Positions 5,991 to 11,747 are shown, counted from the first letter of the stretch. The stretch: DNA of 11,747 bases from Candidatus Aenigmatarchaeota archaeon (GCA_023133195.1 JAGLWW010000012.1:1-11747); one strand, 5' to 3'. Program-made: numbers and translations. The notes: generated by a model not told the origin, from the letters alone.

Positions 5991-6006
5991 AAAAAGTTTA
6001 AATAAG
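5991..6006 (-). promoter_or_regulatory. TATA box for a leaderless aminotransferase mRNA
   Basis: Minus strand CTTATTTAAACTTTTT lies 16-31 nt upstream of the ATG at 5975. No Shine-Dalgarno-like sequence is found between the two. The spacing fits transcription starting at or near the start codon. Confidence 0.5.
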
Positions 6007-6012
6007 CGTAAG

Positions 6013-6360
6013 TCAATACATCGACTTTCTGAGCATTGAAAATAAAAACCAGATTATTACCACAAATCCTCCAAATGCTACGACAAAAATTATCCAGTTG
6101 TTTCCGGCAGAAATGCTGTCAATTATGTCATGTGCAGAAAAAACCAGAAGATTGCCCAGAATTCCGCCCAGCAACCCGATAATTATTCCTGCAAACAGGC
6201 TGGGATTTTCGTGTACGTTGTGCATTTCTTTTTTTGGATTCTTTACGACCTCCCTAACTTTAGTTTCCTGTTTTTTTTGCCTCTTCTCAGGTTTCTCTTC
6301 TTTTTTTAATAGTTCCTTTTTCTTTTCCATCAGCTTCCTGTACAGGTAACCTCTCAGCAT
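6013..6360 (-). CDS. Small membrane protein, two transmembrane helices
   Basis: I do not recognise a family for this 115-aa protein. Residues 1-50 are strongly basic and charged (lysine/glutamate runs such as KKKELLKKEEKPEKRQKK), which suggests a cytoplasmic or nucleic-acid/membrane-facing segment. Two hydrophobic helices follow, at about 54-76 (LFAGIIIGLLGGILGNLLVF) and about 88-110 (WIIFVVAFGGFVVIIWFLF). A short loop with HDIIDSISAGNN joins them, and the protein ends in a short basic tail. By the positive-inside rule both ends are cytoplasmic. The ATG at 6360 has GTGAT at 6368-6364. An AT-rich TTTTTTAAAT at about 6393-6402, just behind tRNA-Thr, could be its promoter; read-through from the tRNA is an alternative. 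Confidence 0.75.
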   Translation of the reverse strand: MLRGYLYRKLMEKKKELLKKEEKPEKRQKKQETKVREVVKNPKKEMHNVHENPSLFAGIIIGLLGGILGNLLVFSAHDIIDSISAGNNWIIFVVAFGGFVVIIWFLFSMLRKSMY

Positions 6361-6413
6361 TTTATCACAGTCCTGTTTAATTTTGAAGTTTGGGATTTAA
6401 AAAACTAGATTTT

Positions 6414-6570
6414 TGGAGCCTCGGGAGGGATTTTCATTTTTCCCGGTGGAAAACGCAAGGCGTTTTCAAGTTTTGGGAAATGCAAAAACCTTTTTTGAAA
6501 AGGGATTTGCTTTTGAACCCCCGACCTGTGCTTTACGAGAGCACCGCTCTACCGGCTGAGCTACCGAGGC
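6414..6570 (-). tRNA. tRNA-Thr(CGT) with T-loop intron
   Basis: Acceptor stem GCCTCGG (6570-6564) pairs with CCGAGGC (6424-6418), followed by discriminator T, common for archaeal threonine tRNAs, and an encoded CCA. D-arm is GCTC-AGCCGGTA-GAGC. Anticodon arm GTGCT-CTCGTAA-AGCAC gives anticodon CGT. Variable region is AGGTC. T-stem GGGGG (6522-6518) pairs with CCCTC (6429-6425), with one G-T pair. Removing the 81-nt T-loop intron leaves exactly 76 nt (73 plus CCA). The 5' flank holds a perfect 10-bp inverted repeat 3 nt away. A continuous T-loop is absent from the DNA, so a plain homology scan could miss the gene or end it early. Confidence 0.93.
6431..6511 (-). other. 81-nt T-loop intron (59/60) of tRNA-Thr
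   Basis: This is the cleanest case. TTCA (6517-6514) pairs fully with TGAA (6436-6433) on top of the T-stem, with bulges AAA (6513-6511) and AAT (6432-6430). Cutting after the second base of each gives the loop TTCAAAT. The intron folds into a GCAAA/TTTGC hairpin, then TTTCCC/GGGAAA around GAAAACGC-CTT-GCGTTTTC. Confidence 0.92.
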
Positions 6571-6573
6571 ATC

Positions 6574-6596
6574 GTAAAAATTCTTTGAATTTTTAC
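6574..6596. repeat. Perfect 10-bp inverted repeat at tRNA-Thr 5' flank
   Basis: GTAAAAATTC-TTT-GAATTTTTAC begins 3 nt upstream of the tRNA. If transcription starts further upstream it would form a leader hairpin next to the RNase P site. Alternatively its AT-rich arm is the tRNA's TATA element, or it is an operator between the divergent tRNA and radical SAM genes. Confidence 0.7.
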
Positions 6597-6629
6597 TCCA
6601 GTAAAGACATACACTGTGTACATGTCGGC

Positions 6630-6677
6630 CTATATATCAATCTATATTAATTAAGGAGTTTTAAATATAATTGTGAT
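6630..6677 (+). promoter_or_regulatory. Promoter and GTGAT ribosome-binding site of radical SAM gene
   Basis: AT-rich TATA-like bases (CTATATATCAATCTATATTAA, split by one C) lie at about 6630-6650. GTGAT at 6673-6677 lies 3 nt before ATG 6681. An AAGGAG at 6653-6658 is 22 nt from the start and is too far away to serve it. Confidence 0.5.
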
Positions 6678-6680
6678 TTA

Positions 6681-7748
6681 ATGGCAGGGAAAGGAACTGA
6701 AACACCGAAATTGAAGGAGACCATGATTTATGAAAAATTGAGAGGTAAAAAAGTAAAGTGCGGGATATGCGGGCAGAGATGCGAACTAAACCCGGACCAA
6801 AAGGGTTTCTGCAAGGTAAGGGAGAATATAGATGGAAAGCTTTATTCACTGGTTTACGGGAAGGCCATAGATGTTAGTGCTGACCCAATAGAAAAGAAAC
6901 CTTTATTCCATTTTGCTCCGGGAAGCAGGGCATTGTCTGTGGCTACCGTGGGATGTAATCTAAGCTGTATGTTTTGCCAGAACTGGAGCATTTCACAGGA
7001 ATTTGATAAAATTGAGGGTAGTTATTATTCGCCTGATGACCTTGTAACCAAGGCAAAGAACTGGAAATGCCAGGGTATTGCCTATACATACACCGAACCT
7101 GCTGTTTTTTACGAGTATGTCTATGATACTGCAAAAAAAGCAGATATAGACCTCTATAATGTCCTGATTACTAACGGATATTTCACTCCAGAAGCCATAA
7201 AAAAGGTTTCGGGTCATATAGACGCCGCAAATGTCGATTTAAAGGGAAATTATACGTTTTATAAGAAATACTGCCTTGGCAAGAAAGGCGATGAACCGGT
7301 AAAAGATACCCTGAAAGCTCTTAAGAATGAAAGAATATGGATAGAAATAACCAATTTGCTTATACCTGGGCTCAATGACAGTGGAGCCAGGATAAAGACG
7401 TTATCTGAGTGGATTCTGAATAATCTTGGGGATGAGATTCCCTTGCATTTCTCCAAATTTCATCCGAATTACAAGATACAAAACATAAAACCCACGCCAA
7501 TAGAAACCATGGAAAAGGCGAGGGAGATTGCAAGAAAAGCAGGTTTGAAATACGTGTATATAGGCAATGTCCCAGGTCACAGATATGAAAGCACCTTTTG
7601 TCAGGGGTGCGGCGACGTTGCAATAAAAAGGTTTGGCTTCTCCATAGAGGAATTTAATCTTGACAAAAATATGAGATGTGTCAAATGCGGGAGAAAAATG
7701 CCGATTTCGGGAAAAAACTGGATTGATAGGGGACTTTTCAGTAAATAA
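6681..7748 (+). CDS. amrS: AmmeMemoRadiSam system radical SAM enzyme
   Basis: This is a radical S-adenosylmethionine protein of the family found with AMMECR1 and MEMO1 homologues; its reaction is not settled. The protein has 355 aa. The cluster motif is CNLSCMFCQNW, with C92, C96 and C99 (CxxxCxxC) binding the 4Fe-4S cluster. An N-terminal cysteine set (CGICGQRC, then C44) precedes the typical DPIEKKPLFHFAPGS segment. The TIM-barrel body includes TYTEPAVFYEY, NVLITNGY and DAANVDLKG. HFSKFHPNYK and GNVPGH follow. The C-terminus adds two cysteine pairs (CQGC and CVKC), a likely zinc knuckle. The ATG at 6681 has GTGAT before it. ATG 6723 is a possible later start, preceded closely by GAAGGAGA. 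No AMMECR1 or MEMO1 gene lies in this window. Confidence 0.92.
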   Translation: MAGKGTETPKLKETMIYEKLRGKKVKCGICGQRCELNPDQKGFCKVRENIDGKLYSLVYGKAIDVSADPIEKKPLFHFAPGSRALSVATVGCNLSCMFCQNWSISQEFDKIEGSYYSPDDLVTKAKNWKCQGIAYTYTEPAVFYEYVYDTAKKADIDLYNVLITNGYFTPEAIKKVSGHIDAANVDLKGNYTFYKKYCLGKKGDEPVKDTLKALKNERIWIEITNLLIPGLNDSGARIKTLSEWILNNLGDEIPLHFSKFHPNYKIQNIKPTPIETMEKAREIARKAGLKYVYIGNVPGHRYESTFCQGCGDVAIKRFGFSIEEFNLDKNMRCVKCGRKMPISGKNWIDRGLFSK

Positions 7749-7788
7749 TTTATTCTTACTGATATATTAAAATTAAAAGAGGATGTTT

Positions 7789-8688
7789 ATGAAGATTTTT
7801 ACATTTGTATTTGCGTTGATTTTGCTGGCTCCTTTGGCAGCAGCCACGCCGCTGGATTATTATGAAACTGTTGTAAATCTGGATAAAGAAGTTTCTTCCT
7901 TTACTTTTATATTCCTTTTTGAAGAGGCTCCGGATGGAAATATGGAATACCTACTGCCCTTCTATATAAAAGATTTTAAAACAAACGCCAATTTCGGGAA
8001 TTATACGTGCGAATTCCTTCCAAAATCTTGGGGTAGCCTAATAAAATGCGATTTCTCCCAGGTAAAGGAGGGTGGCAGGGCACTGAACATAAAGTTCTCT
8101 ACATCGGAAACCATCAGAGAAATAGAAGATGAGATACTGTTTAGTGTAAATGTAAAAACTCCCCAGGATGTAAAAAAGATGATTCTTAAAGTTATCCTTG
8201 AAAAAGGCTATATACTCATAGAAGAGCCGGAAGGTTCCACTACCAAGGTTCCCTATTCTCCAAAAGACGGAAATGAAGGCTCCGATGGAAGGAGGATATT
8301 CATAGAATGGGAGAGAAAGGATGTAAAAGGTGGGGAAGGAATTGATGTATCAGTGACTTATGAAAGAATATTGCCGCGTGTTGGGGGAAACCAGAACATT
8401 ATATTCCTTATGATAGGTCTTCTTATTCTGGTGATAATCATGCTTGTTGGCATAAGAAGCAAGGGCAAGCAATATTTGGATACAAGCATACTCAAAGAAA
8501 ATGAAAAAAAAGTAATAGGCATAATAAAGGAAAAGGGAGGAATGTGCAAGCAGAGAGCCATCGTCAGGGAGACAGATTTCAGTAAGGCAAAAGTAAGCAG
8601 GCTTGTAAAGGACTTGGAAGAAAGAGGTCTGATAAAAACGGAAAAGGAAGGGAGAAGCAAGAAAATATACATTAAGAAGAAGGATTGA
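7789..8688 (+). CDS. Secreted-domain / transmembrane protein with cytoplasmic winged helix
   Basis: The layout suggests a membrane-spanning one-component regulator; no exact family is recognised. A signal peptide (MKIFTFVFALILLAPLAAA) is followed by about 180 residues of strand-rich extracytoplasmic sequence containing two cysteines, in YTCEF and IKCDF, possibly a disulfide. One transmembrane helix follows at about 203-222 (NIIFLMIGLLILVIIMLVGI). The C-terminal 60 residues are a winged helix: ENEKKVIGIIKEKGGMCKQ, then FSKAKVSRLVKDLEERGLIK as the recognition region, and a basic wing ending KKIYIKKKD. It could sense a surface signal and bind DNA from the membrane. Two ATGs are available. The one at 7789 is chosen because GAGG at 7779-7782 is 6 nt away, but abuts the ATG at 7783. 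The stop overlaps the convergent gene by 17 bases. Confidence 0.85.
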   Translation: MKIFTFVFALILLAPLAAATPLDYYETVVNLDKEVSSFTFIFLFEEAPDGNMEYLLPFYIKDFKTNANFGNYTCEFLPKSWGSLIKCDFSQVKEGGRALNIKFSTSETIREIEDEILFSVNVKTPQDVKKMILKVILEKGYILIEEPEGSTTKVPYSPKDGNEGSDGRRIFIEWERKDVKGGEGIDVSVTYERILPRVGGNQNIIFLMIGLLILVIIMLVGIRSKGKQYLDTSILKENEKKVIGIIKEKGGMCKQRAIVRETDFSKAKVSRLVKDLEERGLIKTEKEGRSKKIYIKKKD

Positions 8689-9331
8689 TTAGATTTTCTA
8701 AGGAATCCTTGTCAATAAAACCCTGATATAATTTTCCGTCTATGATTATGGAAGGAAGCTCTTCGACGCCGTAAGATTTCATTATTATTTTTATTGAGTT
8801 CAATTCAATATCTTTGTCAAAGGCAAATATCATCAGATTGTTCTTATGTCTGTTTTTCATATAATCAAGCACGATTCCCTGGTCTTTGCAAAGATCGCAA
8901 TCTTTGTTGGAGTAGAAATAAATCAGAGTGGTTATGTTCAGGTTGCAGCTTGATTTCAATCTCTCCAGATACAGCCAATATTTTATCTGGTTTATCATAT
9001 ACTCTCTCTTTGTTTCTATATAATGAGTCTCTTCAAATTTCTTGGTTTCTTCATAATAGGTAAGTTCCCTTGCCAGTTCGTTTATCTGTGGTATCATTTC
9101 TTCAACCTCATAACTAATTATGTCACATGTTTTGTTGGGGAGGTAATTTACAAGCAAGAGGTTGAGTTCCTGTTCTATCCTTATTTTCTCCATGTCTGAT
9201 ACAGAACTCTGGAGTTCGCCTACCTTTACCTTGCTAAGAAGTACGCCGAAATATATGCCGCTTGTAAACACTATTATCGTGATTATTAAAGTGATTGCAT
9301 AAAAACTCCAGGATATCTTCTTATTTACCAT
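8672..9331 (-). CDS. Membrane-anchored thioredoxin-fold protein
   Basis: This 219-aa protein has an N-terminal anchor helix at about residues 9-32 (FYAITLIITIIVFTSGIYFG), a long helical, partly coiled-coil stretch (about 35-130) with C69 and C129, and a C-terminal thioredoxin-like domain. That domain shows strand TTLIYFYS, the redox motif C145-D-L-C148, and the cis-proline loop EELPSIIIDG (P193). The domain should lie outside the cytoplasmic membrane and act on disulfides or as a reductase; the substrate is unknown. The ATG lies inside the end of the glycosyltransferase gene (7-nt overlap), so translation is probably coupled. The CxxC dipeptide Asp-Leu is unusual for a classic thioredoxin (CGPC), so glutaredoxin-like or non-canonical chemistry is possible. 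Confidence 0.85.
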   Translation of the reverse strand: MVNKKISWSFYAITLIITIIVFTSGIYFGVLLSKVKVGELQSSVSDMEKIRIEQELNLLLVNYLPNKTCDIISYEVEEMIPQINELARELTYYEETKKFEETHYIETKREYMINQIKYWLYLERLKSSCNLNITTLIYFYSNKDCDLCKDQGIVLDYMKNRHKNNLMIFAFDKDIELNSIKIIMKSYGVEELPSIIIDGKLYQGFIDKDSLENLINPSS

Positions 9332-10545
9332 TTTTTTTCAGCCCCGAATATTTCATAAAAGACCGTGGATATCCAGAATATTGAGAACAGTAATGGATAA
9401 ATAAACATATAACCAATATAAAACAGATATCTTTTTTTGAATTCTATTTTTTCATTGGAAGATTTTAGACTGACCATTATGGTCGCTACAGCCAAAGTAA
9501 TGAAAGCCGCCAAAAAGAACGAATAGAAGTCAACATACATTATATCAAACCCAAGGAAAAGGTTTATTGGAGGTATGCCAACCAGTGAAAACACGTTTAA
9601 GAATCCCATAAGATTGCTTGCTACTGTATAAAGAGGTATAAAAAAGAAGGCAAAGAGTATGAATACCCATATAAAGTTTATTGGAATGAGGAAAACCCCG
9701 AGATTACCGTACTCCGGGTTTCCAATCAGATGCAAATACTTTCTTACATTATGCAGGTAACCCCTGTACCACCTTACTCTCTGTTTGAACAGGCCACGAA
9801 AAGATTGTGGAGCTTCCGTATAAACATAGGCATCTATGCTGTTCTCTATGTCATATTTTTTACTCTGCAACCTGAAGGCTATTTCCATGTCCTCTGTTAT
9901 GCTTTCCTTGTCAAATCCCCCCAAATCCTTTATAATCTTGGTCCTGTATATGCTCCCTGGACCAGGGAGAACATATTGGCACTGGAATATGGAGAATACT
10001 TTTCTGAGAAATATGGAAAATATATATTCAACCCACTGGATTTTCTGCATGAAAGTATTTACTTCATCTATCTTAAGGGCTGGACTTACGCCTGCCACGT
10101 TCTCGCCTTCCATGTATCCTACCATCTTCTTCACAGAATCCGGGGAAGGATATGAATCAGCATCCATGCACATGAAAAGTTCTGTGTTTACGTGCTTTAA
10201 TGCGTGGTTAAGTGAGTCTGCCTTGCCACTGTTCTTTTTGTTTATTATCTTTACACCTTTCTTCTCATATTTCTTCAAGACTTCCAAGGTATTGTCAGTG
10301 GAACCATCGTTTATTGCTATTATGTTTAATTTGGGATAATCCAGACTAAGCAGCGAATCCAGACACTTGCCTATCCTGCCGGCCTCGTTGTAGGCAGGAA
10401 CTAGTACCGTCAATGAAGGGTATATTTTGGCCTTGGGATTGTTGAAAATTGTGTTCCTGTGTACCAAGAACACGGAAAACCACAATACCGAACAGTAAAG
10501 TATTATGAAGTAAGCGAACAAATATACAATATCAAAAACGTTCAT
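9325..10545 (-). CDS. Membrane glycosyltransferase, family 2, processive type
   Basis: The enzyme transfers sugar from a nucleotide-activated donor at the inner face of the membrane. The protein has 406 aa. One N-terminal helix (about 6-28) precedes a GT-A domain: SLTVLVPAYNEAGRIG, IAINDGSTDNT with D80, CMDADSYP with the metal-binding DAD (128-130), LPGPGSIYR, TED (218-220) and QRVRW (255-259). The TED and QxxRW motifs are those of hyaluronan, cellulose and chitin synthase-like enzymes. Three or four C-terminal helices follow (about 284-310, 340-360, 373-398). The product could be a surface polysaccharide or an S-layer glycan; the neighbouring surface-protein gene makes the latter worth testing. 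ATG 10545 has AAGGTGAT at 10557-10550. The thioredoxin-fold gene overlaps its end and is probably co-translated. Confidence 0.92.
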   Translation of the reverse strand: MNVFDIVYLFAYFIILYCSVLWFSVFLVHRNTIFNNPKAKIYPSLTVLVPAYNEAGRIGKCLDSLLSLDYPKLNIIAINDGSTDNTLEVLKKYEKKGVKIINKKNSGKADSLNHALKHVNTELFMCMDADSYPSPDSVKKMVGYMEGENVAGVSPALKIDEVNTFMQKIQWVEYIFSIFLRKVFSIFQCQYVLPGPGSIYRTKIIKDLGGFDKESITEDMEIAFRLQSKKYDIENSIDAYVYTEAPQSFRGLFKQRVRWYRGYLHNVRKYLHLIGNPEYGNLGVFLIPINFIWVFILFAFFFIPLYTVASNLMGFLNVFSLVGIPPINLFLGFDIMYVDFYSFFLAAFITLAVATIMVSLKSSNEKIEFKKRYLFYIGYMFIYPLLFSIFWISTVFYEIFGAEKKW

Positions 10546-10609
10546 TTTATCACCTTGATAAAATTTGAAAATGTTTTATTTTCAATCATTTTTCAACCCC
10601 ATGTTGGAA

Positions 10610-10630
10610 TTTTGGAATTGTATTCCAAAA
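10610..10630. repeat. 9-bp inverted repeat
   Basis: TTTTGGAAT-TGT-ATTCCAAAA is a perfect palindrome directly next to the GGAAC-N4-GTTCC hairpin. Both are in the leader of the glycosyltransferase gene. Confidence 0.75.
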
Positions 10631-10650
10631 TTTGGAACTTCAGTTCCAAA
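10631..10650. repeat. GGAAC-N4-GTTCC hairpin, copy 2
   Basis: TTTGGAAC-TTCA-GTTCCAAA has 8-bp arms and the same four loop bases as the copy at 4682-4699. A third copy with a different loop lies inside the tRNA-Leu intron. Confidence 0.75.
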
Positions 10651-10771
10651 TAATTTGAAATTTTTATTTTCAATTATTTTATCACCATATTATAATGTAT
10701 AAGATATTCTTTAAAATAGATTTTTAATATTTTTATCCTTGGTTTTTCATCTTTTATAGCCACCCCTAGCA

Positions 10772-10815
10772 CGGTAAAAAAAGAGAAAACAGGTACCGGT
10801 TTTTTGCCGGTATCC
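10772..10815 (-). terminator. Hairpin plus T-rich terminator of the surface-protein gene
   Basis: On the minus strand GGATACCGG and CCGGTACC pair (8 bp with one bulged base) around a short A-rich loop. TGTTTTCTCTTTTTTT follows. It lies about 40 nt after the surface-protein stop, and before the leader of the glycosyltransferase gene. It therefore probably separates the two transcripts. The remaining bases from 10687 to 10771 are AT-rich, with possible TATA elements and no convincing gene. Confidence 0.75.
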
Positions 10816-10856
10816 ATGAATTTTTATTTAAGATTTTGTTCGCTGTATTATTAGGC

Positions 10857-11747
10857 TTACGTACATACACCGTCTACACACGTTTCGCCTTCTTCACAAT
10901 CTGCGTCTTCAGTGCATTCGGGTGTCGTTTCGGGTGCTGCTGGGTAGTAATACACAGTGTCATCTACATCAGCCATGTTAGCCTGTACTTTTGACATGGC
11001 TTCTGTGGTTTGTGCTGATTCCCAACCAGCTATTACGAGAACATCCTGTCCTTCAACGAATGCATCTTCTATCAACTGTATCATGTATCCGTCTTCAGGA
11101 ATTCCAGAGTCTGCGCCGTAAGTTGGGTAATCCAAACCAAGAGCTTCTGCAGTTAATTTGTTAACAGCTGAACCACCACCTAATATTAAGTGATAGTTGG
11201 ACTTCTGAGTTGAAGTCACGTCAGTGTCAACAACTGCTATGTTGCTCTTTATTACACCGGTTCTTCCTACATCACTAACTCCGCTTATGGTTCCAGTAGA
11301 CTCAAGTATGTAAGCATCGATTATGGCTTTTTCCTTTGGATATTCTGCCGTCACTTTTGTGTCTTCGGTTGTATCAGAATTTTCGTATAGAATACCCCAG
11401 CCAGCATTGTCAATACCTACTCTCTTGTCAGAGTCATCTTCGTAAGTCTGCATAGTTATGTCGCCGTCATCAATATTTATGCTTGGGTTGGCTACAGTGT
11501 CACTAATGAAATCTATGTAATCGTTGTTGGTTCCATCACCATCGTAGATGGTTACCCTTACATTGTTACCGTTTCTTGCTATAACTATCTCTGCTGCAAA
11601 AGCGGTCATCATCTTCTTAGTTCCCAGAAGATCTATGGTAGTGAAGTTCACCTGATGGAGAGTTGTATCCAAGTCTATGTCCAATCCTCCTATCTCTGTG
11701 TCAATATCGGCAGTGGTAAGAATCCACTCTCCGCTATTCAACTTCTC
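10857..11747 (-). CDS. S-layer-type surface protein, C-terminal part (N-terminus beyond window)
   Basis: The frame is open to the last base; the apparent TTG start at 11741 is internal. About 297 residues are visible. The sequence is acidic, rich in Asp, Thr and Gly, and predicted to be mainly beta strands, as expected for a secreted lattice protein. The segment HLILGGGSAVNKLTAEALGL, followed later by DVLVIAGW, recalls the C-terminal domain of methanogen-type S-layer proteins, where GG-AVN and a repeated V-AG-W element occur. The tail is a four-cysteine knot-like module, C-x5-C-x5-C-x4-C (CTEDADCEEGETCVDGVC), after a proline/threonine linker. Such modules end many archaeal surface proteins. 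A terminator follows. The glycosyltransferase downstream may decorate it, but this is inference. Confidence 0.8.
   Translation of the reverse strand, partial: EKLNSGEWILTTADIDTEIGGLDIDLDTTLHQVNFTTIDLLGTKKMMTAFAAEIVIARNGNNVRVTIYDGDGTNNDYIDFISDTVANPSINIDDGDITMQTYEDDSDKRVGIDNAGWGILYENSDTTEDTKVTAEYPKEKAIIDAYILESTGTISGVSDVGRTGVIKSNIAVVDTDVTSTQKSNYHLILGGGSAVNKLTAEALGLDYPTYGADSGIPEDGYMIQLIEDAFVEGQDVLVIAGWESAQTTEAMSKVQANMADVDDTVYYYPAAPETTPECTEDADCEEGETCVDGVCT

Larger units (their letters stand above)
10557..10686 (-). repeat. Hairpin-rich leader with degenerate repeated start-like modules
   Basis: Two minus-strand modules, from 10686 and from 10598, share 21 of their first 25 bases. Each opens with GGTGAT or GGTTGA followed by ATTGAAAATAAAA. 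The first 13 bases of the upstream module match the real glycosyltransferase start region at 12 positions. The lower module includes a 15-codon open frame (10589-10542, MIENKTFSNFIKVIK) whose TGA overlaps the glycosyltransferase ATG. The upper module can open at TTG 10673 and run 26 codons. Between them lie hairpins at 10610-10630 and 10631-10650. Confidence 0.6.

Noticed and set aside
6390..6650. Plus-strand 86-codon open frame
   Set aside because: It runs antisense through tRNA-Thr and its intron, has no family motif and no ribosome-binding site. It is a by-product of the tRNA sequence.
10557..10686. Repeat cluster considered as a CRISPR array
   Set aside because: Units differ in sequence and number only two or three, there are no regular spacers, and no cas genes are present.
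10857..11741. TTG at 11741 as a true start of the surface protein
   Set aside because: The frame stays open to the window edge, and no signal peptide follows the TTG, although a surface protein needs one.

Overview
The window is archaeal. It carries a NOP5 (Nop56/58-type) box C/D RNP core protein, an isopentenyl phosphate kinase of the archaeal mevalonate route, TATA-type promoters, tRNA genes cut by introns of the kind removed by the archaeal splicing endonuclease, and the C-terminal part of an S-layer-type surface protein. The DNA is AT-rich, intergenic gaps are short, three convergent gene pairs overlap at their stops, and several small proteins have no recognisable family. A small-genome (DPANN-like) archaeon is a reasonable guess, but the sequence does not prove the lineage.

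Layout: a 5'-truncated nop5 (+, 1-935) converges on an isopentenyl phosphate kinase gene (-, 925-1716). That kinase gene sits immediately behind a tRNA-Leu(CAA) gene (-, 1728-1991). Next come a coiled-coil protein of unknown function (-, 2032-2586), tRNA-Gly(CCC) (-, 2651-2837), an mtnA-type sugar-phosphate isomerase (+, 2888-3970), a pair of small unknown genes (-, 3967-4350 and 4355-4648), a PLP aminotransferase (-, 4749-5975), a small two-helix membrane protein (-, 6013-6360), tRNA-Thr(CGT) (-, 6414-6570), an AmmeMemoRadiSam-type radical SAM enzyme (+, 6681-7748), a secreted/transmembrane protein with a cytoplasmic winged helix (+, 7789-8688), a coupled glycosyltransferase / membrane-anchored thioredoxin-fold pair (-, 9325-10545 and 8672-9331), a hairpin-rich leader, a terminator, and the truncated surface-protein gene (-, 10857 to the window edge).

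The most unusual content is the tRNA genes. All three carry an intron in the T-loop at the same place (59/60). In each, a T-stem / 4-bp helix / 3-nt bulge arrangement predicts exact cleavage and leaves a normal 7-nt T-loop. The Gly and Thr introns are both 81 nt. The Leu intron is 116 nt and looks like the Gly-type core plus extra hairpins. The introns share a two-helix core, so they look like one spreading intron family. tRNA-Leu has two further introns (15 nt in the D-loop, 46 nt in the anticodon loop) and tRNA-Gly has a further 32-nt insertion before the anticodon arm. A hairpin of the form GGAAC-N4-GTTCC occurs in the Leu intron and again in the leaders of two protein genes.

The genes do not form one pathway. 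The glycosyltransferase, the thioredoxin-fold protein, the winged-helix membrane protein and the surface protein point to a cell-envelope block on the right. The left half is housekeeping: RNA modification, isoprenoid synthesis, methionine salvage-type metabolism and tRNAs. Ribosome-binding sites often read GTGAT a few bases before the ATG, which helped to choose starts.
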